A stretch of DNA of 64,000 bases. Origin: Dendrobium chrysotoxum (Eukaryota > Streptophyta > Magnoliopsida > Asparagales > Orchidaceae). Made by a program: the position numbers and the translations under genes. The notes under the pieces are model-generated. The model searched no databases. It saw nothing but the letters and a program-made list of their open reading frames with translations, and was not told the DNA's origin. The stretch lies in contig CM034312.1 of NCBI GenBank assembly GCA_019925795.1, positions 87,609,528 to 87,673,527 on the forward strand, in the 5' to 3' direction. Position 1 is the stretch's first letter, and each line of letters starts with the position of its first letter. Of this stretch, positions 1 to 12,747 are shown piece after piece.

Positions 1-1700
1 TTACAATCAAATTAATTAGATAACTCTAACTTTAAATACCTATCAAATATGAGTCTGATGCATGAACCTAAAAGTTCCTCCAAAAACAGCGCAACTAGTA
101 ACCAGAAATTATAAAATAATAGGTGTGAGTTTGCAAGGACAAACTCAGTCGGTAAAACCCTACCAAGTAAAACATAAACAACAAAGCATGACATAAAATA
201 TGAGCAAAGAGAGGGATATAAGTGAAAAATAAACACTGGACTATAATAGCTTCAAACAATGTATGATATGACATTTTAGATGCATTTCATTTGTTAAATC
301 TTATTGTATAACATAATTCATAAAGAATTACTTGTGACAACTAATAATCATTTCATTAAAATACAAATACATTCACTTACATGCATACAATATGTATACA
401 TCCACCAATGACTCATCAGTCATTTATTATCTTTGTATATCAATAGATATATATTTATAAACATTTGTAGTCGGTTTACTAAAATACCTTGTCAGGAAAC
501 GTAAATACCAATCCCAAGGAAATCCAATGATTTCCTATAGACTCGTCACTCTAAGGACCCATCAATTCGACTAGCCAATATCCAATAAGGTTAAATGTCG
601 ACATTTACAAGCATCAAACATACAAACTTGTATTATATACATATTGTATTTTAGTAATAGTGCTTAACAAGAGTTATCACATAAATAAACTCAGTTATAT
701 ACATTACAAAATTCATATTTGTATAAGAGATAATTATTCAAAATAGCCAAAATAAAGTATGTGAACTATTTAGGCATTTATGTAACAAGTAACATAGCAG
801 AGTTGACTATCATATCATGTCAAAATGGTCACTTAAAATACTGTGAATGGAGAAGCACATACTACGTTTATTATCAATAAATAAAATACTAAACAAGTAG
901 CAGAGGATATTCCCCTAACAAGGAAGGGTACATTTATCCCTTACTCAGACCTATCAATTAGAGGCCATAAGTAGTGGAGAATTCCAATCATGATGAAGCT
1001 CCTCCCATTCTAGCACATGGTATTCAACATACCCTAAATTCACAAGAATTTACATCAATCATATATCAAATATATCACTCAAAATATTAAATAATGCAAC
1101 AATCACTTAAACATCTTTTTGAAATAAAGGATTCTATCAAGCACCTAAGGCTTTTTTTTTACCATGCACCTAAGTTATTCTTCATAATGATCTCAAACTT
1201 AAATGCTTTATTTAATTCTTTTTATATAAATATCTTTCACCACGATCAAAATAAAAATATTTAGCAACTCTTTATGAATCAATTATCATAAAGGTTTGAT
1301 TACAAATTAACTCTAAAATATACATACATATACATGTAACCAATTTCTCAATACATAAAATAACTACTCCTAAATCATAAAAATTTGATTTCACTAATAT
1401 AAACTATTGTTATTGTAATATATAAGTAATATGTAAGTATCATTATTACTATATGCCATCTCATCTAGGTTATAGATTTGATTGTTACATAGGATAAATT
1501 AATATTGAATAGAAATGGTTTAAATGAATAAAACAACAAAGAAAACATGGATTTAAAAGCTCTAAATATCTCAATTTAATCTTTTAAATAAAACATCATA
1601 ACATAAAATTAAATTGCATATAAATTCAACTCTAAACCCTAAAAAATTTGAATTTATTAATAGGAATGATTATCATAATCCACCTAGAAGAATTATAAAT
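1..1700. other. AT-rich DNA, no gene seen
   Basis: This stretch is strongly AT-rich with frequent stops in all frames. I see no exon with recognisable protein similarity, no intact terminal repeats and no RNA gene. It could hold old transposon remnants that can no longer be recognised by eye. Confidence 0.6.
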
Positions 1701-4200
1701 GTTTAGGACAAGTTTGGTGTTTAGGTTTTTATAAATCAAATGGCTGAAGGGGATGATAGCATGAGAAGGGGGAAAGGAATGATATGTTTGTACTTCTTTC
1801 CCCTTGAAGAAGGAAATGAAGAAATTTGAAGCAAGGAGGCAAAATCGAGGTATCATCAACCGAGTCGGTCCTTCTTCCATTCAAATCTCCTCCTCTACTA
1901 CTCGGGTAGTCATAACCACCAAACTGTGATGCCATCAAGCATGACCATGGCCACTCGCCTTCCTTGCTATGCGTCGCGTGTGATAGGAGGTTGATGACGA
2001 ACAACACCTCCTTGATCCCTACACACACGCGCTGCATCTGACCTTTGTTCCGAGCTCCCTTTCTCGTCGTTGCTCCCCCTCTTTCTCACGCTCACTACAA
2101 TATGCCCTAAGTTCAATCCCCATCTTAAAGGAACCTAATTGCTTGAATAGGAAATCAAACGACGTGAACCAGTTTGCTTCGACTATGCCGATTCCAGGTT
2201 ATTAAAGTACGTTAGTAGCGTGTGATAGACTGTAAATATGGGTAGGTCTCCTCCTTTGAAGCTTGCTCTTCTCTCCTACCTACTTGCCATTGTAACCTTG
2301 CTTTTAAATGCCTAAGAATGGCTGAGTCTTCCCACTGAAGGTGGTGAATATTGCCACCCACGAGTTGTGCAAAGTATTCTTTGCAAACACAATTTAGTTC
2401 AAGTAGAGGGTGAAGAAGAAATGTTGAGTCAACTTGAGAAAGAAAATATTAGTGAAAAGTAGCATGAGTAGGACAATGGTGAACTTTTGATTTTGATCTT
2501 AGGCTTTGATTTATGTGAAGCTGCCAACTTTGTTGCCTTGCTTCATCCTGCCTTCCTGAGAGTCTTGGTGTTAAGATTAACAAGTTGATATCTTCTTTGA
2601 CTTTTCATGCGAGGCTATATCCACATCTTTATTGAATTGCTAGCCAAAGTGGGTCCAAATTTTGAGGAAGAGAAGGAGAGACTTGTTGTTTGGAGGAAAA
2701 GACAATTTTTTCTAGTCTTGATGAGGATGTTGCTTTTGTGCACTAAAATTTCAAGACTTAATGGCAAAAATAGTGGGTGCTCCCAAGTTCGTGGAGTTCT
2801 CCAAGTTGAGTCAATTTTTATCTTGGGGCGAGTTCATTCTACTTCAACTTGTTAGAAATAATGTGTTATTATATCATGCCTTTAAGTATTTTCTTAATAA
2901 CAAATAGGGTTGGACTCGCCCATGAGTAAATACATTTTGAAAAAAAAAATCCTTCCACTTTTTACTTCTATGTACTTACCACTTATTATAAACACATCAT
3001 GTTTTGTATCATTGATGTGCTCAGTTCAGATAATTTATACATTTTTTTGTGCTGCATGGACTTGCCACCTGCATTGTTCTTAGAATGCAAATAGATTTTT
3101 TAGTGTAATAATGAAGAAAGATTTAATTCAAATTTTGATTATTTATTTTGCATATGGTGTTTGCCTCAAAAATTTCATCCTCCCTCTATAAGTATGTCCT
3201 CGACCCTCTTTAGAGTCTTTTACAAACTCCATTCGCTCTTTGCCTCTTGCTCCCTCTATTCTCTCAATTCTTCTTGCTCTCTCCATTGCTTTGAAAGCCT
3301 TTTTACTCATTGTGATTGTTTTCATGATGAAGTGTTAGAATGTTTTTATCAAGGCCGAACATGTTGAGGATTCCAATGCTTCTCCTTTGCATGCTAACAT
3401 GGTTTACTTGGGCTCTTATTTCTACGATAAGAAATTTATTATTTGAGTCCCAAAGAGAGACTATGTAACTCCTTAATGATGATGAGTTGTGCTTCTTCAT
3501 GGACTAGTTTAGTTTAAGATTGCAACTTCATCTATATAAGAAGATTACTGACATTTTAAACTTTTACGAAATCATCTCTCTGAATTCATGATGAACTTTT
3601 TTTGCGAGTATTATCATGATACTCTCATATATCATGGTGGAGAAGATATAGTGGTGCATTTGTTTCTTTTGCCGCCTCTTCTATATCAAGGCTTTCAAAT
3701 AAGGGCGTGTTCAATTTTCTTTCGTACATATGTGCATAATAGGCCTGGGGAAATAAGGCGAGGGAGTCAAAACCCAAATACATTTTGTGAGGCCCAATTT
3801 AAGGTGGCTAGTAAAGATTAGGTCTTCACCACCCTTACTCAGAGAAATGTGGACATTCCTATCATGTGGATGAGTATACTATCTATCTCTAACTCAAGGT
3901 ACTCTCCATAAGTGTTAACTCATATATTGTTATGAATGGTGTGAAGGAGAATCTCTATGGTCAGTTACTCAATCCCTCACTTTTCATTTGATACTACTTA
4001 CTTTTCTGTGCTATGATTTTCAAGTGCTTATGCAAGTGATATACTTTGTAGGTGAGTCTAACATTTATATTGTCTAAAATGGTCCATAAGCATTGAAATT
4101 CTTGAGGTGAAGGTGTTTGATTGAAAAATATAGTTTTAAAAAAGTGTTTAATTTTTTTTGGGAAATATTTAATTTCTGGAATTTAAATTTTATAATCGAA
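1700..4200. other. Decayed, moderately GC-rich sequence, probable transposon debris
   Basis: Base composition changes near 1740. Short open stretches follow on both strands (for example 1729-2037 on the minus strand, 2607-2855 and 3588-3821 on the plus strand). None matches a protein I recognise, and adjacent open stretches do not join through plausible splice sites. The 2.3-3.8 kb part reads like a broken retroelement gag/pol region because open fragments alternate between frames, but I see no diagnostic motif. Function unknown. Confidence 0.3.
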
Positions 4201-6000
4201 CACTTATTATGAATGATATATCACCTCGGAAGGTGAATATATCGTTCTCTAATAGGTTCAGATTATAAATCTTTAAATTTATTCTGATTATCATAATCAA
4301 ACTCAAGGAGAAACAACATACGATCTCGAAAGATCAGAATGATGTTTAATTCAATGTTTGACTATGCTAATCTGAATAGATGGATCATTAATTTCATAAT
4401 CAAAATTATGATCGTAATTGATATATCTATCCGAAGAAAGAAAATATCAATCACTATCAATAGTTTGAATATGACGATAATGATCATCAGGTTTGAATTT
4501 CCCAAAGATAATTATTTGATGTTTCGAAAAAGCTTAATTTTGAAATCTGGTCTGGGTTTCTAAATCTCCTATGAAGAAAGAAAATATCAATCACTATCAA
4601 TAGTTTGAATATGACGATAATGATCGTCATGTTTGAATTTTCCAAAGATAATTATTTGATGTTTCGAAAAAGCTTAATTTTAAAATCTGGTCTGGGTTTC
4701 TAAATCTCCTACGAGCGCAAGCCCTCGTAGTTAATTACATCGTAGGAAACTAGAAATTTCCTATGAAAACTCTCGATTAAAATAGCGATACAAATTTTAT
4801 TAAAGATTTCAAAGCTTGATATCAAGGGAGGTAGGGACTGGAATTTCAATAGGGATTGGTTCGAGGTTGAATACTTATTTCTGGAGTCAAATGAAGAAGA
4901 GTAGGATGTGTCTTGAGATTCTGAATTACTTCAGAAACATCTCAAACTATCCTAAGTGTTGGGCTTGAATTAGATTGAAAGAGATTTAATGTTTGAGTGA
5001 TCAATTTTATTAGAAGGTGGGAATTAGATTCCTGGAAGGTTGAGGTCTTAGGATTAAAGACATGCCTCAGAACCTAAGTCTAAAATGGGTACTAAAAATC
5101 AGTGACCCAGAACCTAGCTAATGCAATGCAATCTGGACTTACCCCGGCCTGGATTGGAGAGCCAGGTAAACCACCTAAACGCTTCAAAACCATGAGTCAA
5201 AGTCTTTATAAAAGAGTGGTTAAGGATGTTATTTAAGATTGAGTTTGAGGAGAGCGGGGCTGACATCTAGAGCAGATTCCTATTTAGCTCCTTAACACAT
5301 GTTGGGTGAAATGTCTAAATAAAAATGCAATTAAGAATTAGACTCAATTTTAATTTGTTACTAATACGATGCATGCTAGTTGACTCGATAAAATGCTTAA
5401 ATCAATATGTAGCAGTTTAAAAATTAGGCTTAAAAAATAAGTTTTATCCTAGAGATTGCACAACATCCCCTTGGACAGAACTGTACCCTAATAGGTCAGG
5501 TAGTCTGCCAAAACCCGCAGGCAGGGAGGTGCCTAACACGGATGAGAAAAGTCAATATGGATGCATGAAAAACCCCCGGCGAGTCCGGGCTTACTTCTTA
5601 AAAGCGTTAGAGTTACTATCTGAGCCTAAAGTTTTTTTTTTAATTTTTATTTAAGTAGAAATAGTTTATGACCGTACCCTCACGAGCCTCCAATCGGATT
5701 CCAGGCTAAAACAAATACGACATGCAAGATCGTCAAATAAACTACTAAAAGCATGCGAGTCCTTCATCGCAATCAACACATCAATCAAATCAATTAAATA
5801 ATTAAATCAATTAAATAAATATTCAAATTGAAAGTCCATAGGCAAGTGCCTTTTAATAATACAACCCAGGGTCTGCAAGAAAAGTAAAGTAGCCGGGTAC
5901 CACTGACTACAACCCGGATTCTACTCCTAAGACTCAAGTGACTTTGACATTTGAGATTCTTCTCATTCTTCACTTCTTCGTCTTCCTGGAACTCCTTGGA
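4200..6000. repeat. Dispersed repeat family A, copy 1
   Basis: Several blocks recur in the same order at about 43.2-44.8 kb. They are an 'ATCTCG(A/G)(A/G)AGAT' block (about 4322 and 43240), the GCGCAAGCCC...TTAATTAC core (4715 and 43511), a 'cagaactg.acc.taataggtcagg' block followed by 'aggtgcct' (about 5470-5535 and 44274-44332), and an 'acaacccagg.t' block (about 5860 and 44690). The copies are diverged but collinear. Collinear non-coding blocks over about 1.6 kb suggest LTR or untranslated parts of one retroelement family; I found no clean ends. Confidence 0.55.
4433..4712 (+). repeat. 140-bp tandem duplication (two copies)
   Basis: Two head-to-tail copies, 4433-4572 and 4573-4712, begin with GAAGAAAGAAAATATC and differ at only a handful of positions. 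The near identity implies a recent duplication inside the older family A repeat. Confidence 0.9.
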
Positions 6001-8815
6001 TCGACGGGTCTGGATATCCAAATGAAAAGAAACTCCCCCTGAATAGGGGTGTTATCTTTTCTCTTTGGATATTTGAAATTCATCCTAATTTGGATATCCA
6101 AATTGATAAGAACTCTCCCCTAAGGGATGTCCCTTCCTCTTTGGATTCCAAATTGGATGTTTAAACATCCCAATCTCAAAGTACTTAACATATTGCAACT
6201 CAAATTCATATTAAATTACATTAATTAAAATTGAAAAAAAAACTAGACTCAACCACCTGCATGGTTATCCTAATAATCAGCAGTTATGTAAACATCCCAA
6301 GCAGTTAATATATTTGAAAATTAAAAAATGCTCAAACCAGCCACGCTTGGCCATACTCTTTTTGATATAAAGGGGGACTTAAGCAGTTTTCTGGAGCACG
6401 TGTGCAATTTAATAATTATGATTTTGCCCCCTTTAATTTTAAATGCCCTGTATGAGCATGGCCACCTGCATAAAATTAGATTAGTATAAATCGTCCCTTT
6501 CCTAAGGGTAGATCTAATGCACAATCAATTACATCACAGAATGCTGAAATTTAAATAAACAAACACATCAATTCTACTACTAGCAAATAGCATGCAGTAA
6601 AAGCTCGAAAACCCGTCACACAGCAGAAAAGTAAACACCGGCCTAGCCTAAGACTAGAGTTGGTTGTCCTAGCAAACCATCTAAAGTGTGTGAGGTAAGC
6701 TGTGTAGTTTTGATATGTCCTAAATAGGCACTTGATTGAAGTTGCTTGATGTTCTGGTTGGTTGAAGGCTTAAGGGAGTTTTAATTTGAATTTAAATCTT
6801 AATGACTTTAAATTAATTTTAAACTTGATTTTGATTATTTTTTGGATACCACCTTTGTTGCACACCGAGGCCGTGAAGTTTATTTCACCTTCCTTGGGGT
6901 TAATTTAATAGCCTCGTAGGCCTGGGTTATCCAGTGGTACCCGGTATAATTAAGTGCTTTAAGTTTAATTAAGGGTTTGAGAGTTGATAAATTTTATTCA
7001 AATTGATTGGTTGCTGGTTTTAAGTTTGAATTAATGTTTTCTAGAATTTTGAATGATTTATTGAATTTTGGTATTTTCTGGATTATTTTATTCATTTAAT
7101 TCAAGGGTAAAAATTTGACTTTTTGATTTAAAGTATTTTTCGGAAAGTTAATATTTTATTAAAATACTAGACCTTAATATGATCAGTTAGACAGTAAGTA
7201 CACTGAAATTGGATTTTTCTAAATTTTATTATGAAGGTTTGAAGTTTTGACTTGAATTTGAACTAGGTTTGACCAAAAGTTGACTTTTTCAAAATTGATT
7301 GATTTATGGAAACTTAACATTTTTTATAAATATTAGACCTTAAGATGAGTTGTATGCCTTTGAGTTTTCTCAATTTGGAGTTCATTTGAATTAGTTATGA
7401 ATTTTTGAAGTTTTGACAATTATTGAATTTTTAAAATTGGTTCAATTAAGGCCCTTTTTGTGATTTGAATCCAAATGACCTCCAAACTCCTTGAAATCAA
7501 CTCCAAAGGTCAAGAATGACCTAAGAAGTGATCTCCAAGTGTTTGAAATTTTTTTTGAATTTTTAATTAATTAAATGAATTAAATATTGAATTTCAATTA
7601 AACTTAAATTTAATTTAATTTTGAAGTCCAGTTAAGGGGCTTTTATTTTTCATTGATTAAGGGTTTAATTCTGGTCAGTTTGAGGTATTATTTATAATTT
7701 TTGGATTTTAATTTGATTTATTATAATTTTTGGAAGGCTTAAAGGCTTAATTAAGGATCAATTTTGATTAAATTAATTAAGGGGCTTAATGACTTCAAAA
7801 TTCAGTGAGAAATTTTTCTAGGACTGAGAGTGTCACTAAGTTCAAGTGTTCAAAGTTTCAAGTCAATTTGAAGTGTATCCTAATTATTGGAGATTTTCTA
7901 AGTTCTCTAAATGAGTCCTTAATTATTGTCCTTAATGATGTCATTAAGTTTAATAGATTTGAATCAATGTTCCTAACCCTTAAACAAACATATACATGCA
8001 TACATACACAATCACAAACAAATCCTAACACTAGGAGAACCTAGACTAAGTGGTGTGTGTATGTCCTTAACATGCATGGATTAACATTAATTAGAATGAT
8101 TAATGATATCATTAATAAATAATTAAAAGATAATTATTCATTAATGACTTTCCCAACAAATCCTATTCAATCAAACTCACTCTAAGTTTAGAATTTCATG
8201 GGATCTCTCAAATATTTAAAATTTAAATATGTATACATATAATTTTAAAATAATATTTTAATATATATATATATATATACATATGTTTGAAAGTAGAGTA
8301 TTTAAGGTTAATATCTCAAAATGCTATTAAAATAATTTCAAAATATCATTAAATAATTTTTAAAATAAATTGAGAGATCCTCTGGTTTTTTTTATTTATT
8401 AATTTCAAAATAAATTTTAAAATTCTTATTTAATTAAATACTAATTAAATATTAAGGTAATCAAATTGTTTAAATCATATTAAATGTTTCTAATTATAGT
8501 TTAATTTTTTTTAGAAATATTTAAAATATATTTTGTAACTTAATTAAAATATTTAAGATAAAATTTTAATTTTGAAAATAAATGGATTATTTTTAGTTAC
8601 ATTTTAATTAAAAATAAAATATTTAATATTTTAAATAATCCAACAAAAATAATACAATATTTTATATTATTTTTATTTTTAAAATGTAGTATTTTAAATT
8701 ATGAACAATTTAGTATATTATATTAAATTTTCGGACTTATATTTAATTTTATACAATTTTTTTAAAGAAAAACTAGTTTTAAATAATTTAAAATTAAATT
8801 TTAAATTGAATAATC
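6000..8815. other. AT-rich DNA, no gene seen
   Basis: Runs of A and T dominate, with an (AT)n tract near 8262-8280. Around 6860-6950 there is a short GC-richer block ('accgaggccgtgaag', 'cctcgtaggcctgggtt') that looks like part of a repeat. No coding exon, RNA gene or transposon end is evident. Confidence 0.55.
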
Positions 8816-9080
8816 ATTCTGGCGGCGGCGCCGGCGTCTGGCTGCCACGTGGCAACCGATAATTCGCGGGTCAAAACACGGAAGTCGGCAGGCCAATCAT
8901 AGGCATGATTGCGGGGTGCAATCATTATGTAATGATTGCTTCGTGGGCGGGACCCACGCGGTCGCTTACTTATCCACGTAGACGCAAGATGGGAGCTGCT
9001 TGATCCTCCGCGAAATTGAACCAACGGTCCAGATCTAGTTGGACTGTGATCCGATCCGGCGGAAGCCTGCACGCGGATGA
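8815..9080. other. GC-rich island in AT-rich surroundings
   Basis: The sequence switches abruptly from almost pure A/T to CpG-containing GC-rich DNA ('ggcggcggcgccggcg') and back again. A 92-codon minus-strand reading frame (8794-9072) covers it but resembles no protein I know and is probably a by-product of composition. The flanks up to 9.9 kb resemble an LTR or leader region of a large plant retroelement. Both that and a remnant promoter island are possible. Confidence 0.45.
8918..8939. repeat. Perfect 10-bp inverted repeat with 2-base spacer
   Basis: GCAATCATTA, spacer TG, then TAATGATTGC: two perfectly complementary 10-base arms. A related shorter inverted repeat (CAATCAT/ATGATTG) lies just upstream at about 8894-8911, so the same 7-mer occurs four times in alternating orientation within 50 bases. 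Confidence 0.85.
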
Positions 9081-9912
9081 TTAATGCGCGGAAAGGTTAC
9101 ACACAGTTAAACGGACTATGTGAAACGAAGCCCTAAATGAAAAATCGACTAGAACTCAAGATTTAATTGATCGTTTTCCATGAAATTTTAAACACACATT
9201 AAGTGATTGAACAGAAATTATGTGGACGTGATTAAAATTTTTTAAATGAGCTTATTGGAATGTTAAATAACTCTTAGTGTTTTAGTCTAGGGTTGAGTTT
9301 TTACCTTGATTTAATGAACGAAATGAATCGTTTAAAGGATGGTTGAGCTTGTTGACTGTCCACGTATATCTTCCTTCTTGAAATCGCGTTCTGAAAAGCC
9401 ACGGATTGGGATATATGGCTCTTGGACGGAATTTGTCTTAGGCTCATCGGGAAGCTCGCCGGCGGCGACTTTGACCGGTCGAATTTGAGTTGGAAAATGT
9501 AGAGGAGGTTCTTAAAATCTCAAACGAGCTGAGTATTCATCTTGAGAGCTTAAGTGTAGAGAGAGAGGCTCTAGGTTAGAATGAGAGCTCTAAGAGGCCT
9601 TTTGCCCTATTCATTTGTCCTGAACTTGAATGGAGGGCCTAGATTGCTTGAGGGGGTTCCTTGATGCAAGCCATCTGGCCTGGGGGTTGTTGGGAGCAGG
9701 GAATCAAAGGACAAAGGTACAAGCCATGTGTAAAGGGAGTTTTGTCCTTATGCAAGCATATGGGAGTGATCCAAGCCATAGACTCCTGATTTAAGGGCTG
9801 GGATTAGCCTTAGGAAGCTTCTGGAGGCTGTTACAACAACTGGAATGATTTAATAAAGCATGAATTAACTCTAGCTAGGTGATTAAATCATTTAAACCTC
9901 TTTATTCCTTTT
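9080..9912. other. Non-coding, probable retroelement leader or LTR
   Basis: No exon is recognised. The segment contains 'gagagagaggctctagg' (about 9560) and other blocks typical of long plant LTR retroelement leaders, but I see no primer binding site or LTR boundaries. The call rests on general resemblance only. Confidence 0.3.
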
Positions 9913-11010
9913 GTTGACTAGGTTGACTAGTCAACAATCAAGGGAGAGCTGAGGTGGCAATGGGGAATGGCTTGTGAGCTGCTTGGGTTGATTCAAAGGT
10001 AGTTTGATAACTTGACATTGGAGTTCGGATGTTAAAAGAAGGGTTTGAGCTAGTTTGACCAAGTCTCCAAGTGTTGACTTGGTCAACTAGACTTGAATTA
10101 GGTTGGCCAAGCATTGGGGCATATTAAGGCCATGATTTGAAGTTTATTTGAGATCTAAAATGAGTTGAATTGATTGGGAGCATTGGAATGAGTCATATGG
10201 GCCAAGTTTGACCAACTATAGACTTGGTTGACTTGGTCAACTATTGATTGGGTCGGGGGTCCAATTACAGCCAAATCTTTCAGGAATATATTCAAGGAGC
10301 TTTGAAAAAGATTTGAATGCATTTGGGGTTTAAATTGAAATAGGAAGGCTTAAAGGTTTGAAATGGTCAACCTAGGTTGACTTGGTCAACCAGGTTGACC
10401 CAGGGCAAAGATTTGGGTTTGACAGGTTTGATTGGGTATCTAGAGTTTGGTAGAAGTATTTTCAAGGATCAGATTGGTCATTTAGCTCAAATGACCTATT
10501 TAGATCCTTAATGGGCTTAATGGGTCAACTGTGTTGACTTGGTCAACCAGGTTAATCTAGGGTCAGGGATTGGGTCCAACCAGTTCAAAATGATATTCTG
10601 AGTCTACTGGTGATGGTCTCAAAGTCTGGGGAGGTCATTAAGTCAAAATGACCTATTTGGGCCCTTAATGGGCCTTTTAGGTCAACCATGATTGACTTGG
10701 TCAACCATATGGGTCCAGGGTCTGGAAATGGGCTCAACAGATTTGGTTTGACATTTGGAGACCAATGGAGGTGGTTCCAAGGTATGAGGAGGTCATTTGG
10801 TCAAAATGACCTGTTTTGACCCTTAAGGGGCCTGCTTGGTCAACCTGGTTGACTTGGTCAACCAGATTGATCAAGGGTCTAGATTTGGGTTCAATGTGTT
10901 TGGTTTGATGTTTAAAAATTGTTGGAAGTGGTTCCAAGCAATTTGGAGATCATATAGTTTGAAAAGTGCATTTGAACCCTTAAGGGGTATTTTGGTCATT
11001 TTGACCCTTG
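9913..11010 (+). repeat. Minisatellite with 149-161-bp period, W-box pair in each unit
   Basis: The motif TTGACT(T/A)GGT(C/T)(A/G)AC begins at 9913, 10074, 10228, 10377, 10534, 10692 and 10849, giving spacings of 161, 154, 149, 157, 158 and 157. The last four units are well conserved and also share 'aaatgacct' and 'cccttaa(t/g)ggg' blocks. Each unit head holds TTGACT facing GGTCAA, that is two W-box cores (TTGACY, the known WRKY target) in opposite orientation. The array lies 2.6-3.7 kb upstream of the EAF6 start codon. Confidence 0.85.
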
Positions 11011-11440
11011 GTCAACTGGGGGTCAAATTGAATCCAAAAAAATACAGTCTATTGCTCAAGAGGTCAATATTAAGGGTCTAGGAGTAATTTGATGATTTGG
11101 AGAAGGCTCCAAGGTCAGGATCCATTGGGTGGCAGGTCCAGTGGCATAGACTGTAAATATTTGAAGGTTTTACAGCCTTTGGATTTCAATTCAATTTTTG
11201 GGGTTAGAGACCTCAGAATGAGCTCAAATTTGGAGGGTTGCCTCCAGAGACATATCATATCAATGTGGAACTGATAAACCTTGAATCAAATGTCATTTGA
11301 TAGGGCTTTGAAATGTTCAAAAAGTCACTGGAAAAGGCTTTCAAGACTCAGACCTTTGGCCTTGGAATTTGATCTGGATTTCTGGTTTTGAACTGGATTT
11401 TGAGCTTGAATTTTTGGATTTGAATTAAGTCTAGATTGAA
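11010..11440. other. Unique-looking spacer between two arrays
   Basis: No reading frame, RNA gene or transposon end is recognised. The first part may be the decayed tail of the preceding minisatellite. Confidence 0.4.
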
Positions 11441-12260
11441 TTTAAACATGGATTGATCTAGAGGAATCCTAGGGTTTAGAGTAGGTCCTAGGGTCTAGAT
11501 CAGCTTAAAGGAATTCTAGGGTCTAGAATAGATCCTAGGGATTGAAGTCTGGAAAGATCCTAGAGTCTAGAAGTCCTAGGGTCTGGGGTCTAGAATAAAC
11601 CTAAGATCTAAAAATCCTAAGATCAAGAGGAAACTTAGGATCTAGAAATCCTGAGGTCTAGGATAGCTCTAGAGATAGAATAGATCTAGATTAGCTTAAG
11701 ATTGAAATTGATCTGAATCTAAATTGAATCAAAGTCTGGATTCATCTAAGATCAAAATGATCCTAGGTTCAAGATTGATCCTAAGAATTGAAAAGATCTT
11801 AAAGTCTAGATTCTGGAAAGGTTCTAGAATCTAAGGAACCCTAAAGTCTGGGGTCTTCTAGAATTCCTAAAACCTAGAAAGATTCTAAAATCTAGAGGCC
11901 CTAAAGTCTAGAGTCTAGGGGGATCCTAGAGTCTAAGACCTAGGAGAATTCTAAAATCTAGAAGTCTTAATCCCTGAGGTCTAAAAGGATCCTAAGATCT
12001 AGATAGATCTAAGGGTCTAGAATAGGTCTAAGGTCTAGGAGGATCTTAAGACCTAGAATGATCTAGAAGAGACTTAGGGTCTAGAATAGATCCTAGGATC
12101 TAGATTAATTTGAAGGAATCCTAGGGTCTAGAGCAGATCCTAAGATCTAGAGTCTAGGGAGAATTTAAAAGAATCCTAGGATCTAGATAATTCCTAGGGT
12201 CTAGATCTGATCCAAGATCAGATTGATCCTGGGGTCTGGATTAATCTTGAATCTGGACTG
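11440..12260. repeat. CTAG-dense degenerate short-repeat array
   Basis: About 800 bases are built from variants of CCTAGGGTCTAGA and GATCCTAGG, separated by short A/G-rich spacers and recurring every 15-35 bases without a fixed period. The tetramer CTAG, usually rare, occurs dozens of times, often inside the palindromes TCTAGA and CCTAGG. No long open frame crosses the array. Confidence 0.8.
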
Positions 12261-12747
12261 AGTCCTAATGACCTCATACAAAAATGAGGTCAACAGAAGG
12301 TCCTCAATGTTTTGAAGAAAAGGAAAGCTAGGTTTCAAATTTATCTCCTATGAATTTTGATGATGACTCTTCTCCACTCTACCTAATAATTCCTCCTTGC
12401 TCTTCAACCATGCCGGTGGTTTCCCTTAGCTTAGGTCGCTGTTGAAATGAGACATTAACCCACTTACCTCCTCCTAACTCAAGGGCAAGCAAATATCACA
12501 ACAAGGTCCCCTCTTGTCTCTAGAGTAGTCATCGTGCGAGTTACCCCTCTGTGTAAGGTCTCAAACTTGTGGTTATCCCTTTCTCTCATGCACCTCTGCT
12601 TTTTTCTTTTGAGGTAACTAAAGAGACTAATGAATGCTCTAACTCCTACATAAAATAAAAAATAATAGGGTTAGTAATATATTGGGTGAGAAAAGAGAAA
12701 GAAGCACATTGCTGCGAAGTTCGCTGATTCAATATGATTACGACAAA
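12260..12747. other. Spacer, no gene seen
   Basis: Mixed-composition sequence with pyrimidine-rich patches and no recognisable exon, RNA gene or transposon end. Confidence 0.4.
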
